DNA from: Fodinibius salsisoli | GTDB taxonomy: Bacteria > Bacteroidota > Rhodothermia > Balneolales > Balneolaceae | Direction: 5' to 3' | Assembly (NCBI RefSeq): GCF_026229185.1 | Contig: NZ_JAGGJA010000007.1 | Location: forward strand, 186,001 to 250,000 | DNA: 64,000 nt | Shown: positions 55,300-64,000 of the stretch, one piece after another | Numbering within the stretch: position 1 is the first letter of the stretch | Layout: every line of letters starts with the position of its first letter | The notes under the pieces: model-generated | What the model was told of the DNA's origin: nothing | What the model saw: only the letters and a program-made list of their open reading frames with translations | Database searches by the model: none | Program-made: the position numbers and the translations under genes

Positions 55300-55791
55300 T
55301 TAATTTTGCATGCTATCCTGGGTAATTTTCTGGAATCGCTTCATAACTTCAGGATTGCTCCGAACGGCTTGCATCAGTTGTTGGAATCGCTGTGGATTCA
55401 ATCCATTATTCTGAATAATGCCAATCATCTTTTGTTGAGCATTTTGTGACATCTTCATCAATTTGGGCTGAATCTCTTTGATCGTTTCTTCTTCTTCAGC
55501 AGTAACATCCAGTGAATCAGCCATTTGAGGATTGCGCTTACTCATCATAATCTTTTGGAAACGCTGCATATCAATATCTGTTTCTGCAAGCATTGAATCA
55601 ACCTTTTGACCCATTTCCTGGCGAATCTTCTGAGATTCAGAAGAAACCTGGGCAAACTTTTGCAACTCCTGATCAGTAATACTATCTGCCTGTGCAGGTT
55701 GTGGCGCCTGCTGTTGCACCTGAGCAACTGCAGAGCCTGCCATTAATAACAATCCGACTAAAAGAGGCATCACATTTTTGAAACACTTCAT
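55300..55791 (-). CDS. DUF4168-type exported helical protein
   Basis: A 163-residue exported protein: signal peptide ending at AVAQ, a Gln/Pro-rich linker, then a helical region (ITDQELQKFAQVSSESQKIRQ) and a repeat of the same DUF4168 pattern in the C-terminal half (NPQRFQQLMQAVRSNPEVMKRFQ). Function unknown; relatives are periplasmic. Confidence 0.82.
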   Translation of the reverse strand: MKCFKNVMPLLVGLLLMAGSAVAQVQQQAPQPAQADSITDQELQKFAQVSSESQKIRQEMGQKVDSMLAETDIDMQRFQKIMMSKRNPQMADSLDVTAEEEETIKEIQPKLMKMSQNAQQKMIGIIQNNGLNPQRFQQLMQAVRSNPEVMKRFQKITQDSMQN

Positions 55792-56025
55792 ATAAAGAAA
55801 ATAAAATTAGAAATTTAGACCGTAATCTGGATTAAGTTGAACAAATATATCGATTATTTGTTCCGATTTAAAACGGCCCTGCGTCATTAAATTGCCTTAT
55901 CAGGCTTGGTTCGTATCGTTTAAACGTTAGCACCTACTCTTCATTGTACGTTGACAGTAAAGAGATATGAAGGAAGATCTGGCAATCAAAAACCATTTTG
56001 GAATGCTCAAAGGTATGAGCTCCAG

Positions 56026-57351
56026 TTATGGAAGAATATCAAAATTAACGGTAGGCGGCTGACCTGTACCCTGAATATCCAAGGTTGTGTTTAACGGTAC
56101 GTGATCATCAAAGAATCCACCATTCCTTAAAAAGAACCGGCCTTCTTCCGCACCTCCGGCAAAGTCAGTGCGATATGCTCGCTGTGCAATATCATCTCCC
56201 ATAAAGCGGGCCTCCGTTATCTGATGCCATTGCCCACTTTTGTCGCGAGCCCATTGGTTATGATACCAGGCAAGGCGTCCCAGGTAACCATTGGTATCCA
56301 CAAAGTTTTCCAAAAAAGAGTGGGGGCGTGTATACCAGCTATCCGTTTGGGGCCGTTTGAACTGGGCAATTAGCTTCCACTGTTGTTGGTTGGGTAAATA
56401 AAAGTATGCAGTGTAAATAGTATTTCCCTCCCCATCAGGTCGTGCTCCATTCAAAAACCGATAGGTGGTGCCGGCTTCCCAGGGATAGACCCAGTAGCTT
56501 TGCCCACCTGAACCCTCATTACCAAACTTGCCCGTATATACGCCTTCACCCTTTTTAAGCACTTGGATGCGCTGCTCTTCAGGGATCTCTTCGGGATTAT
56601 CTGTTTGGTATGGACTCCAGACTGAAAATAATACTCGTCGCTCATCACTAGCGTTAACCTGAATTCCAAAATAGCCTTCACCGAATCCATTGGCCATAAA
56701 ATAGGAACCAACAGGATCTTGTCCCTTGGGAACCGTAACTTCACTATAAAACCACTCAATATCCGTTTCTTCCGGGAAACCATAGCCAAGATGAACAGAT
56801 GGACCTCTTCGTCCCCAATAAAACCGATTTTTTTTATTATCCCTGACATAAGTCACCTTCACATCTTCGGGAACTTTCAGAATTAAATCACTAATATGAG
56901 CATAGGTATCTCCTTCTTTTTCAACCCCCTTGATATCAAAACGCGCATACCCAGCTTCGCTTATGCCTACCTTTCCAACGCTTACCTCCTTTTCTGACTG
57001 GCTGCTAATAGCTACATTATAAACCGTCTCTCCATGAAGTATTTCTACCGTGCTTGTACCGGCATCAACGGATCCTCGTAACGAAACATCCACCGTTACT
57101 TGACGATCGAACTTTATAAACACACTAAAGTTGCTTGCACTGTGCTGCCAACCTTCAATGCCGGCATTTGATATTTCATCTCCACTTGGCGGTCCTGTTT
57201 GATAGGTATTGCCGCCCAATGGAACTTCCACAGTTTTCACTATCCCTTTATTTTGACCGACCGTTTCACCATCCGCCGAGCATCCCAATACGGTTACCAC
57301 AATACTCATTGTTACCAACTTGATGAGCAAATCTCTTTGAATATAATTCAT
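56026..57351 (-). CDS. DUF5077/DUF3472 domain lipoprotein, probable glycan-related
   Basis: A 441-residue lipoprotein (lipobox VLGC). The first part (residues ~25-150, PPSGDEISNAGIEGWQHSASNFSVFIKF) is a DUF5077-like beta-sandwich, the second (VHLGYGFPEETDIEWFYSEVTVPKGQDPVGSYFMANGFGEGYFGIQ) is DUF3472, a domain found on secreted proteins of glycan-degrading bacteria. No enzyme motif is seen. I chose the ATG at 57351 over one 17 codons upstream, since the signal peptide starts there. It stands alone. Confidence 0.78.
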   Translation of the reverse strand: MNYIQRDLLIKLVTMSIVVTVLGCSADGETVGQNKGIVKTVEVPLGGNTYQTGPPSGDEISNAGIEGWQHSASNFSVFIKFDRQVTVDVSLRGSVDAGTSTVEILHGETVYNVAISSQSEKEVSVGKVGISEAGYARFDIKGVEKEGDTYAHISDLILKVPEDVKVTYVRDNKKNRFYWGRRGPSVHLGYGFPEETDIEWFYSEVTVPKGQDPVGSYFMANGFGEGYFGIQVNASDERRVLFSVWSPYQTDNPEEIPEEQRIQVLKKGEGVYTGKFGNEGSGGQSYWVYPWEAGTTYRFLNGARPDGEGNTIYTAYFYLPNQQQWKLIAQFKRPQTDSWYTRPHSFLENFVDTNGYLGRLAWYHNQWARDKSGQWHQITEARFMGDDIAQRAYRTDFAGGAEEGRFFLRNGGFFDDHVPLNTTLDIQGTGQPPTVNFDILP

Positions 57352-57599
57352 AACTTTAGACGAACTGTTAAAATTAATTTGCGGAAAACTTTTGGCAGCC
57401 ACAATATATGAAAGAAAAAGAAAATAATAACATTTCTTTACATGCTTATTGTTCGATATATATACTTTCTTTTTGTTTTAAAAATAATGGTCAAAAAATT
57501 ATTTCCACTTCCGAAATAGTTTAACATCGAATTAAAATTTTGCCTATTATTGTAGACCTAATATTTGATCAATTTCAATTCAATCAAACCCTACAAATT

Positions 57600-58223
57600 A
57601 TGAATTCTTATAAACGTAATATTTCACTCTTGCTTGCTGTTCTGTTTGTAACAGCATCCGCGTTTATTCCAGTTGATGTTGAAAACCCATCGAATGCTAC
57701 AGCTTGGTCGATTGACAAGGCCCACAGCAATATCTCATTCTCCATTCGTCATATCTTTACCCCCATTACCGGGGAATTTAAAGAGTATGATGCCAACGTA
57801 ATGTTCGACCCCGATAACCTGGAGGAAAGCAGTATCGACATCGAAATTCAGGTCAGCAGTATCGATACGGATGTTGAAAAACGAGACGGTCACCTGCAAT
57901 CCGATGATTTCTTTAGTGTCGCCGAATATCCTACTATTACATTCAGCAGTGACCAGATTACGGTCGAAGGCGATAATGAATTCATTGCACACGGGGAGCT
58001 CACGATTAAGGATGTAACCAAAGAAGTGGAACTGCCCTTTACACTACTGGGTGTTCAGGACCATCCCATGCAGGAGAATACCAAAGTTGCAGGCGTCACC
58101 ATTGACTACCAGTTGAATCGTAATGATTTCAATGTTGGTGCAGGCGACTGGGCATCCACAGCCATTATTGGCGGAGAGGTTGATTTGAATATTGATCTTG
58201 AGATGACCAGCCCTGCCAACTAA
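57600..58223 (+). CDS. YceI family protein, exported
   Basis: A 207-residue periplasmic lipocalin-like beta-barrel protein that binds isoprenoid-type lipids in relatives. After the signal (NISLLLAVLFVTASAFIP) the YceI pattern is clear: WSIDKAHSNISFSIRHIFTPITGEF, SIDTDVEKRDGHLQSDDFF, YPTITFSSDQI and the LNRNDFNVG and IIGGEVDLNIDLE ends. I chose the ATG at 57600, 20 codons into the longer frame, because the signal begins there. A terminator hairpin follows at 58249. Confidence 0.93.
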   Translation: MNSYKRNISLLLAVLFVTASAFIPVDVENPSNATAWSIDKAHSNISFSIRHIFTPITGEFKEYDANVMFDPDNLEESSIDIEIQVSSIDTDVEKRDGHLQSDDFFSVAEYPTITFSSDQITVEGDNEFIAHGELTIKDVTKEVELPFTLLGVQDHPMQENTKVAGVTIDYQLNRNDFNVGAGDWASTAIIGGEVDLNIDLEMTSPAN

Positions 58224-58248
58224 ATACCGTTAGTAACTTTTTTATTAC

Positions 58249-58281
58249 AAAAGGAGCTTATGCGAAATAGGCTCCTTTTTG
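58249..58281 (+). terminator. Terminator after the yceI-like gene
   Basis: A 9-bp stem AAAAGGAGC/GCTCCTTTT with a 13-nt loop, followed by a T, 26 bases after the gene stop. Confidence 0.8.
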
Positions 58282-58322
58282 TATTTTGAGATATATCCAT
58301 AATCTAAACCTTATATATCTCC

Positions 58323-59261
58323 ATGCGCATTGTTTCATTGCTGCCCAGTATCACAGAAATTGTGGTAGCCCTTGGCAAAAAAGAGGAGCTTATAGGCTGT
58401 TCTCATGAGTGTAATTTTCCAGAGGATATTATCTCTCTTCCCGCCTGCACAGAACCCAAATTCGATCCCGATGGTACCAGTTATCAAATTGACCAGCGGG
58501 TAAAGGCGGTACTTCAGGAAGGGCTCGCGGTCTATCGGGTAGATGCTGAACTCCTTAAAAAGCTCAACCCGGATGTTATCCTAACTCAGGATCATTGTGA
58601 TGTATGTGCTACCTCATTCACGGAAGTCAAAAAGGTAGTACAGTCCACACTGGATAAAGACGTGGAGGTTATCTCGGTATCGCCAACGGACTTGTCGTCG
58701 GTTATAGACTCAATTCGTACCATCGCCCGGGCCATTGATGCCGAACCGGAAGCCGAAGAGCTTATGGCTGAAATGAAAGGCACTCTACAAGACATTCAGC
58801 AACAAACGTTGCCGCTTTATGCACCGGATGTACTCTGTATTGAATGGCTCGACCCGCTGATGGCAGCTGGCAATTGGATTCCACAACTTGTACAACTGGC
58901 GGGTGGCAATCCCCAACTTGCGGAAGCCGGAAAGCACTCTCCATGGCTCGAATGGGAGAAAGTCCAGCAGCTCAATCCTGAAATTATTACCATTACGCCC
59001 TGTGGATTTGGTATCTCCGAAACACTCTCGGAGCTCTCCTCCCTTACCAGCCAGCCCGGATGGGAAAACCTGAAAGCCGTACAAAACCACCAGGTATTTA
59101 TCATGGATGGGGATCATTATTTTAACCGCCCAGGTCCACGCTTGGTCGATTCTACCAAAATCCTGGCGGAAATCATTCATCCCGGACGCTTTCGAAGTGA
59201 TACTTCGCACCCCGGCTGGATAAACCTTCATGATTATCAATTTCAACAAGCGTTAGGTTAA
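58323..59261 (+). CDS. BtuF-like helical-backbone metal/corrinoid-binding protein, cytosolic
   Basis: A 312-residue class-III substrate-binding-protein-fold member of the BtuF/cobalamin-binding group. The start MRIVSLLPSITEIVVALG, HECNFPEDI, the long linking helix, and NHQVFIMDGDHYFNRPGPRLVDSTKILAEII are typical. There is no signal peptide or lipobox, unlike true BtuF, so it may bind a corrinoid or metal in the cytosol, or be exported by other means. Its stop is 4 bases before the SDR start, so the two are probably co-transcribed. Confidence 0.82.
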   Translation: MRIVSLLPSITEIVVALGKKEELIGCSHECNFPEDIISLPACTEPKFDPDGTSYQIDQRVKAVLQEGLAVYRVDAELLKKLNPDVILTQDHCDVCATSFTEVKKVVQSTLDKDVEVISVSPTDLSSVIDSIRTIARAIDAEPEAEELMAEMKGTLQDIQQQTLPLYAPDVLCIEWLDPLMAAGNWIPQLVQLAGGNPQLAEAGKHSPWLEWEKVQQLNPEIITITPCGFGISETLSELSSLTSQPGWENLKAVQNHQVFIMDGDHYFNRPGPRLVDSTKILAEIIHPGRFRSDTSHPGWINLHDYQFQQALG

Positions 59262-59265
59262 TGTT

Positions 59266-59988
59266 ATGCCCGGCAAAGCCATCATTATTGGAGCTACTTC
59301 GGGCATAGGTCGTTCTTTGGCTGTTGAATTACATAATCGCGGCTATATAGTTGGAGCTACCGGCCGACGGAACCAGCGACTCAAAGAGCTCCAGGATGAG
59401 CTGGGTGACCGATTGTATATCCAAACAATGGATGTAAGCCATACTGAAAATGCCATTAAACAACTTAAACGTATCACTGACCAGATGAATGGGCTTGATA
59501 TCATTGTCCTGAATGCAGGTATTTCAAGAAGTGGCGAAGGTACCACTAGAAAAACAGATCTTAAGGTTGTTGATATCAATATCCGGGGCTTTGCAAACCT
59601 TACCAGCTTCTGTTTTGAACAATTTGAAAAACAGGGCCATGGCCACCTTGTAGGCATTTCCTCAATTGCTTCGCTATTTGGCTGGGGCCGAACCCCTGTT
59701 TATAATGCGTCCAAATCCTTTGTTAATACTTACCTACAGGGCTACCGTCAGAAAGCAAATCATTCGGATGCTAATATCACCATTACGAATATACTTCCGG
59801 GCTTTGTTCGCTCCGAAATGACTGAGAATAAAAAAAATATGTTCTGGGTTTCTTCGGCAAAAAAAGCGGCCACTCAAATCGCTGATGCCATTGAAGCCAA
59901 AAAAGATAAAGCCTACGTCACCAAACGATGGCGGCTCATAGCTTGGCTAATAAAGCTGATTCCTGAAAAAATATGGAACCGAATGTAA
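59266..59988 (+). CDS. Short-chain dehydrogenase/reductase (SDR family)
   Basis: A 240-residue NAD(P)-dependent oxidoreductase with the cofactor motif IIGATSGIGRSLA, NAGISRSGEG, a catalytic Ser in SSIASLFG, and the YNASKSFV (YxxxK) motif. The C-terminus has a hydrophobic/basic segment (WRLIAWLIKLIPEKIWNRM), suggesting membrane association. Substrate unknown. It starts 4 bases after the BtuF-like gene. Confidence 0.93.
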   Translation: MPGKAIIIGATSGIGRSLAVELHNRGYIVGATGRRNQRLKELQDELGDRLYIQTMDVSHTENAIKQLKRITDQMNGLDIIVLNAGISRSGEGTTRKTDLKVVDINIRGFANLTSFCFEQFEKQGHGHLVGISSIASLFGWGRTPVYNASKSFVNTYLQGYRQKANHSDANITITNILPGFVRSEMTENKKNMFWVSSAKKAATQIADAIEAKKDKAYVTKRWRLIAWLIKLIPEKIWNRM

Positions 59989-60077
59989 GTAAGCTCACTC
60001 AATAAATAGCCACTTGACTTAAGCTCAACTTCTTATTCTATTTGACTACTCATCCAACAACTCTTTATCACTAACTG

Positions 60078-60545
60078 ATGGCTCAAATTAGCACTGGTCT
60101 TTTACTGTTTCGTCGAAAGCCTCACCTTCAGCTACTGCTGGGGCATCCCGGAGCCCCCATGTGGCAAGATAAAGATGAGCAAGCCTGGACCATCCCCAAA
60201 TACTATGTGGATAACGAAAAAGACCTCTTGGAGCGGGCCCAGCACTCCTTTGAAGAAAGCTTTGGATTTATTCCCGATGGAGACTATGAAGCGTTAGGGA
60301 CTGTATCCAGTGAGGGTGAAACCATGCATGTGTGGGCCGTTGCGCACAACATTCCGGATAATTTTATTTTTGAGCCCTTCTGGTTCGAAATGGAATGGCC
60401 ACCGGATTCCGGGCAAATGGAATCATTCCCCGAAATGGACCGCATCGAATATTTTGGTCCCTTCGAAGCCCGTAAAAAAATTCTTCCTGAACAGGTAGAA
60501 TTCCTTCCCCGTCTCGTTGATATTTGCACACAAAAAGAACGCTAG
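60078..60545 (+). CDS. Nudix-fold protein with degenerate Nudix box
   Basis: A 155-residue protein beginning [22 protein letters not shown], as in Nudix proteins of the NTP-pyrophosphohydrolase DR1025-like type, with [32 protein letters not shown] in the Nudix region. Compared with GX5EX7REUXEEXGU, the REU is HSF while the FEES keeps a Glu pair, so activity is doubtful. It overlaps nothing and is followed 67 bases on by the DJ-1 gene. Confidence 0.8.
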   Translation: MAQISTGLLLFRRKPHLQLLLGHPGAPMWQDKDEQAWTIPKYYVDNEKDLLERAQHSFEESFGFIPDGDYEALGTVSSEGETMHVWAVAHNIPDNFIFEPFWFEMEWPPDSGQMESFPEMDRIEYFGPFEARKKILPEQVEFLPRLVDICTQKER

Positions 60546-60612
60546 CATCACAACTCCGGTTATATTAAGGTACCATTCTAATGATAATTCAAAAGAAATC
60601 ATTCTATACACT

Positions 60613-61212
60613 ATGTCTGGTAAAAAATTATTGATGATTGTCGGCGATTTTGGTGAAGATTACGAAATCATGGTTCCTTTTCAGGCTTTACAGATGGTGG
60701 GTCATACTGTCCATGCCGTCTGTCCGGGTAAGAAGGAAGGAGATTCCGTAAAAACAGCTATCCATGATTTTGAGGGAGATCAAACCTATACTGAGAAACC
60801 GGGCCACAACTTTGCCCTAAATGCTACTTTTGATGAGGTAAATCCGGAAGATTATGATGCGCTTGTCATCCCCGGCGGCCGCGCTCCTGAATACCTGCGT
60901 CGAGAAGACGGCGTGCTTGAAATGGTCAATCACTTTGTTTCTGAAGACAAACCGATTGCAGCACTGTGCCATGGACTACAAATACTCGCTGCCGCCGATG
61001 CAGTACGTGATAAAACACTGACAGCCTATCCTGCATGTGCGCCAGAAGTAGAAATGGCCGGTGGACGCTATAAGGAAGTAGATCCTACTGAAGTCGTTAC
61101 GGACGGCAACCTTGTAACTTCGCCTGCCTGGCCGGGACATCCCAAATGGCTGGCTGCTTTTCTGGATGTATTGGGTACCCAAATCACCCATCAGGATAAA
61201 GCCATAGCTTAA
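60613..61212 (+). CDS. DJ-1/PfpI family protein
   Basis: A 199-residue glutamine-amidotransferase-fold protein. The nucleophile elbow ALCHGLQ carries Cys119 followed by His120, and the acidic FGEDYEI supplies Glu18-type residues; the [15 protein letters not shown] motif is a family hallmark. Relatives are chaperones, glyoxalases or small-molecule hydrolases. I chose the ATG at 60613; the frame extends 32 codons upstream and overlaps the preceding gene without similarity. A terminator follows. Confidence 0.9.
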   Translation: MSGKKLLMIVGDFGEDYEIMVPFQALQMVGHTVHAVCPGKKEGDSVKTAIHDFEGDQTYTEKPGHNFALNATFDEVNPEDYDALVIPGGRAPEYLRREDGVLEMVNHFVSEDKPIAALCHGLQILAAADAVRDKTLTAYPACAPEVEMAGGRYKEVDPTEVVTDGNLVTSPAWPGHPKWLAAFLDVLGTQITHQDKAIA

Positions 61213-61233
61213 CTTATTAATAAACTTGTACAG

Positions 61234-61261
61234 GCCTCTGTCATCGACAGGGGCTTTTTTT
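61234..61261 (+). terminator. Terminator after the DJ-1/PfpI gene
   Basis: A 9-bp stem GCCTCTGTC/GACAGGGGC (one G-T pair) with a 3-nt loop ATC and seven T, 21 bases after the stop. Confidence 0.92.
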
Positions 61262-61284
61262 ACAGCCATATTTACTTCCTTCCT

Positions 61285-61538
61285 TTAAGCCATAAACAGG
61301 TTGGACCTGAAACTTTGCCAGATTACCCACTCCCCATCATGTTCAATTTGAAGAAGACGGCAGACTGAAAGTGAAGAGCTTTTAGATTTATATTTTGGGA
61401 AATCCAAAAGAATATGCCCCAACCAAGCTCATCAAATATATAAATCGGTGTTACGTAATCGGCCTGTGCGGCTTCATATAAAGTAGCACTGTCGTGTATT
61501 CTTAAGTCATTGCGAAACCAAAGTAAAATGTTCTACAT
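61285..61538 (-). pseudogene. Photolyase/cryptochrome gene remnant
   Basis: The minus strand from the ATG at 61538 reads M, a TAG stop, then NILLWFRNDLRIHDSATLY, EAAQADYVTPIYIFDE and stops being family-like. This is the unmistakable start of a DNA photolyase/cryptochrome (WFRxDLRxHD and the PVYIFDE strand). Downstream, another frame of the same strand reads HDGEWVIWQSFRSNLFMA to a stop at 61287-61285, of unknown origin. Only ~35 codons of photolyase survive, with a stop at codon 2, so this is a decayed fragment, not a gene. Confidence 0.75.
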
Positions 61539-61699
61539 CTTGAACTTAGTAAAACTTTCATTTACAATTATTTAAATAAAAATGGTCTTTTATCGTTCGA
61601 TTTTAATAGCAATGGATTGTATAATTGTCTACAGAAGGATTTTATTCACAGTATATACTTTCCTTAAATAGTGAATTTGTTGTGCCTGCATCTAAACCA

Positions 61700-62818
61700 A
61701 TGATAATTGCATATTTTGCTGTACTTACCTGCTTTGTGCTAAGTAGCTGCACTAATGCGCAAAATAATGCCCAACAAATCATTAGCAACCTACAGCTACC
61801 CGATGGATTTTCCGCAGAAATTTATGCCAGTGATGTACCCAATGCCCGCCAGATGGTCATGGGTCAAGATGGAATCATCTATGCAGGCAGCCGCGGGGCA
61901 GGTAACATTTATGCTATCGTTGATGGGAATAATGATTTCAAAGCCGATACCGTTTATACTATTGATGAAGATCTTCGGTCTCCCAGTGGAATAGCCTACC
62001 GTAATGGTTCGCTTTATGTGGGAGCTATTAATCGGATTCTGCGTTATGATAATATTGATGAACAATTTGCTCACCCCCCTGAGCCGGTTGTTGTCACCGA
62101 CTCTTATCCCAGCGAAGGCCACCACGGATGGAAATTTATCGCTTTTGGTCCGGATGGCAAGCTTTATGTGCCGGTGGGTGCCCCTTGCAATATTTGTAAG
62201 TCAGAGAATGAGCTCTTTGCCAGCATCACACGGATTAATCCAGATGGAACAGAACGTGAAGTTATTGCCCATGGCGTACGCAATTCGGTCGGCTTCGACT
62301 GGCATCCTGAAACCGGGGACTTATGGTTTACCGATAACGGCCGAGACTGGCTGGGCGATAACCGACCGCCTTGCGAGCTGAATCATCTTACTGAAGAAGG
62401 CCAACATTTTGGATACCCCTATAAACATGGAACTGATATCTGGGATCCGGAGTTTGGGGGCCAGGGGAAAGGGATGGACCAACCCTTTCGTGCCCCGGCA
62501 CAAGAGCTGGGGCCGCACGTAGCTCCCTTGGGAATGATTTTTTATACAGGCCAGATGTTTCCGCAAGACTATAAAAATCAAATCCTTATTGCAGAACATG
62601 GAAGCTGGAACAGAAGTGATAAAATTGGGTATCGTATTACAAGGGTTTCCTTAAGAAATGGTAGCCCAGACTCTTACCAACCATTCATCAGCGGATGGCT
62701 ACAAGGCAATGATGCCGTTTGGGGTCGGCCGGTAGATCTTTTGCAATTAAATGACGGATCAGTACTTATTTCAGACGACCATAAAGGCATTATTTATCGT
62801 ATAACTTATAACTCTTAA
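61700..62818 (+). CDS. PQQ-dependent sugar dehydrogenase-like (sorbosone dehydrogenase type) lipoprotein
   Basis: A 372-residue secreted six-bladed beta-propeller protein. Lipobox LSSC; then LPDGFSAEIYASDVPNARQM, DLRSPSGIAYRNGSLYVG, EGHHGWKFIAFGPDGKLYVPVGAPCNICKS and the LWFTDNGRDWLGDNRPPCELN motif match the glucose/sorbosone dehydrogenase family, in which PQQ sits on the propeller. Four cysteines are visible (two in the CNIC pair, one in PPCEL, plus the lipid Cys). I chose the ATG at 61700 because the signal peptide starts there. Co-linear with doxX, 13 bases downstream, suggesting an operon. Confidence 0.9.
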   Translation: MIIAYFAVLTCFVLSSCTNAQNNAQQIISNLQLPDGFSAEIYASDVPNARQMVMGQDGIIYAGSRGAGNIYAIVDGNNDFKADTVYTIDEDLRSPSGIAYRNGSLYVGAINRILRYDNIDEQFAHPPEPVVVTDSYPSEGHHGWKFIAFGPDGKLYVPVGAPCNICKSENELFASITRINPDGTEREVIAHGVRNSVGFDWHPETGDLWFTDNGRDWLGDNRPPCELNHLTEEGQHFGYPYKHGTDIWDPEFGGQGKGMDQPFRAPAQELGPHVAPLGMIFYTGQMFPQDYKNQILIAEHGSWNRSDKIGYRITRVSLRNGSPDSYQPFISGWLQGNDAVWGRPVDLLQLNDGSVLISDDHKGIIYRITYNS

Positions 62819-62831
62819 TCGATTTTACTAC

Positions 62832-63263
62832 ATGCTACGAACCCAACGACAAAAAAAACTACGCAATATCGGAATCCTTATATTGCGTGTGGGCCTGGGG
62901 ATTATGTTTATGTTACATGGATATCCTAAAGTTTTCGGAGGTCCAGAAATGTGGACTCAAGTTGGATCAACCTTACAAGTTATCGGCATCGATTTTGCCC
63001 CCATGTTTTTTGGCTTTATGGCTGGTATTACCGAATTTTTTGGTGGACTTTTTCTTATGTTAGGGCTGTTTTTTACACCAAGTCTTATCCTTTTAATTAT
63101 TGTGATGATTGTTGCTGCCATCACACATATCGCCTCCGGGGACCCTTTTACAGCATACTCCCACAGCATTGAACTTGCTATCGTATTTTTAAGCCTGTTA
63201 TTTATTCGTCCCGGTCCATACAGCCTCGACAAAAAATTGGAAAAACGTCGACGCCGGTACTAA
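62832..63263 (+). CDS. DoxX family membrane protein
   Basis: A 143-residue protein with four predicted membrane helices, the DoxX signature LRVGLGIMFMLHGYPKVFGGPEMW and a basic C-terminal tail (KLEKRRRRY). DoxX-like proteins take part in respiratory or thiol redox processes in some bacteria. It follows the sorbosone-dehydrogenase-like gene by 13 bases and precedes the alcohol dehydrogenase by 17, so the three may be one operon. Confidence 0.92.
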   Translation: MLRTQRQKKLRNIGILILRVGLGIMFMLHGYPKVFGGPEMWTQVGSTLQVIGIDFAPMFFGFMAGITEFFGGLFLMLGLFFTPSLILLIIVMIVAAITHIASGDPFTAYSHSIELAIVFLSLLFIRPGPYSLDKKLEKRRRRY

Positions 63264-63280
63264 ACACCATCCTATGCTAT

Positions 63281-64000
63281 TGTGAAAGCCATGGTCTTAC
63301 ATACTGTTGGTGAGCCACTGGAGCTCCGAGACCTTCCCGTCCCTAAAGTTGAAGAACACCAGTTACTGCTTAAAGTACAAAGTTGTGGCATTTGTCGTAC
63401 CGACCTTCACATTGTAGACCACGAACTGCAGTATCCAAAGCTTCCCCTCATCCTGGGACATCAAATTGTAGGCACCGTTCACAAAGTTGGCAAACACGTC
63501 ACAGGCTTTAAGATTGGAGACAAGGTAGGTGTGCCATGGCTTGGGTACACCTGTGAACACTGTACATTTTGTAAAAATGACCAAGAAAACCTCTGCGATA
63601 ACGCCCAATTTACAGGTTATCAAATAAATGGTGGATTTGCTGAGTTTGCAACCGCTAATGCCCGCTTTTGTTTTCCGATTCCGGATGGCTATCCAGCTAA
63701 TCAAGCTGCTCCGCTACTTTGTGCTGGCCTCATTGGCTACCGATCCCTCCGCAAAGCTGACGATGCTCGAACCCTTGGCTTTTATGGATTCGGTTCCGCA
63801 GCTCACATTTTAACGCAAGTCGCCCTCCACCAGGATAGGAAGGTATATGCCTTTACCCGTCCCGGCGATGCCAGAGGACAACAATTTGCCCGTTCCCTTG
63901 GCGCTACATGGGGCGGTGGTTCTGAAACCCTACCGCCTCAAAAACTGGATGCGGCCATCATCTTTGCCCCGGCCGGACATTTAGTGCCCCAAGCCCTGAA
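63281..64000 (+). CDS. Zinc-dependent alcohol dehydrogenase (partial, 3' end off the window)
   Basis: From the GTG at 63281 the frame stays open to the edge, giving the first 240 residues of a ~330-residue medium-chain dehydrogenase. The catalytic zinc site is CGICRTDLH with GHQIVG (Gln where GHE is more common), and the structural zinc site is CEHCTFCKNDQENLC. The GYQINGGFAEFATA and LCAGLIGYRSLRKA regions are typical, and the nucleotide-binding GFYGFGSAAHI follows. The C-terminal third is outside the window. Confidence 0.92.

Overview
The window is chromosomal DNA from a Bacteroidota-like bacterium. The signs are a SusC/SusD pair with a FecR/ECF-sigma switch, many short lipoprotein signals (LTAC, LTGC, LASC), few recognisable Shine-Dalgarno sequences, and -7 boxes of the TAnnTTTG type. 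The moderate GC content, NhaC-type antiporter and gene content would fit a marine or saline Balneolota/Rhodothermota-like lineage. That placement is inference, not something the sequence proves. There is no phage, integrative element or CRISPR array. Most genes are housekeeping or scavenging genes.

Layout. 1-2075: 3-dehydroquinate dehydratase (cut by the left edge), a HIT protein, an MBL-fold hydrolase and tRNA-Lys(TTT). 2259-4860: ftsH and mscL. 4870-19020, all on the minus strand: an ECF sigma factor, FecR, SusC with an STN domain, SusD, a small lipoprotein, a dipeptide epimerase, a serine hydrolase lipoprotein, a D-aminoacylase-like lipoprotein, a D-amino-acid-dehydrogenase-like flavoenzyme and an NhaC antiporter. 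I read this as one locus for taking up and degrading peptides that contain D-amino acids, possibly cell-wall peptides. 19263-26399: acyltransferase, aldo/keto reductase, and the divergent metF and metH. 26446-27059: a broken REP-associated transposase (RAYT) with palindromes at its 5' break, inside its frame and just after its stop. 27077-28582: two lipoproteins. 28624-33534: serine hydrolase and sodium:solute symporter, divergent from a NagB/PIG-L fusion, which looks like amino-sugar or cell-wall sugar salvage.

33705-41331: rdgB with adenosine kinase, a secreted S8 protease, a CoA-pyrophosphatase-like Nudix protein, a Tat-exported asparaginase-type Ntn hydrolase, a flavin oxidoreductase and an M20 amidohydrolase. 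41483-47717: a small membrane coiled-coil protein, mnmD, an SF1 helicase, a GntR-type regulator with an unclear start, and a TlpA-like secreted thioredoxin. 48119-55791: mutS, a Nudix-derived regulator, a type-B carboxylesterase, a YihY/BrkB protein, a 3-methyladenine glycosylase and a DUF4168 protein. 56026-64000: a DUF3472 lipoprotein, a YceI protein, a cytosolic BtuF-like protein, an SDR, a degenerate Nudix protein, a DJ-1/PfpI protein, a photolyase gene remnant, a sorbosone-dehydrogenase-like lipoprotein, DoxX and a zinc alcohol dehydrogenase cut by the right edge.

How it works together. Scavenging dominates: outer-membrane import, envelope lipoprotein hydrolases, peptidases and amino-sugar enzymes feed central metabolism. 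Intergenic DNA is rich in palindromes and dispersed repeats. These include two oppositely oriented copies of one 119-141 bp element and a heptamer tandem repeat directly upstream of the HIT gene.
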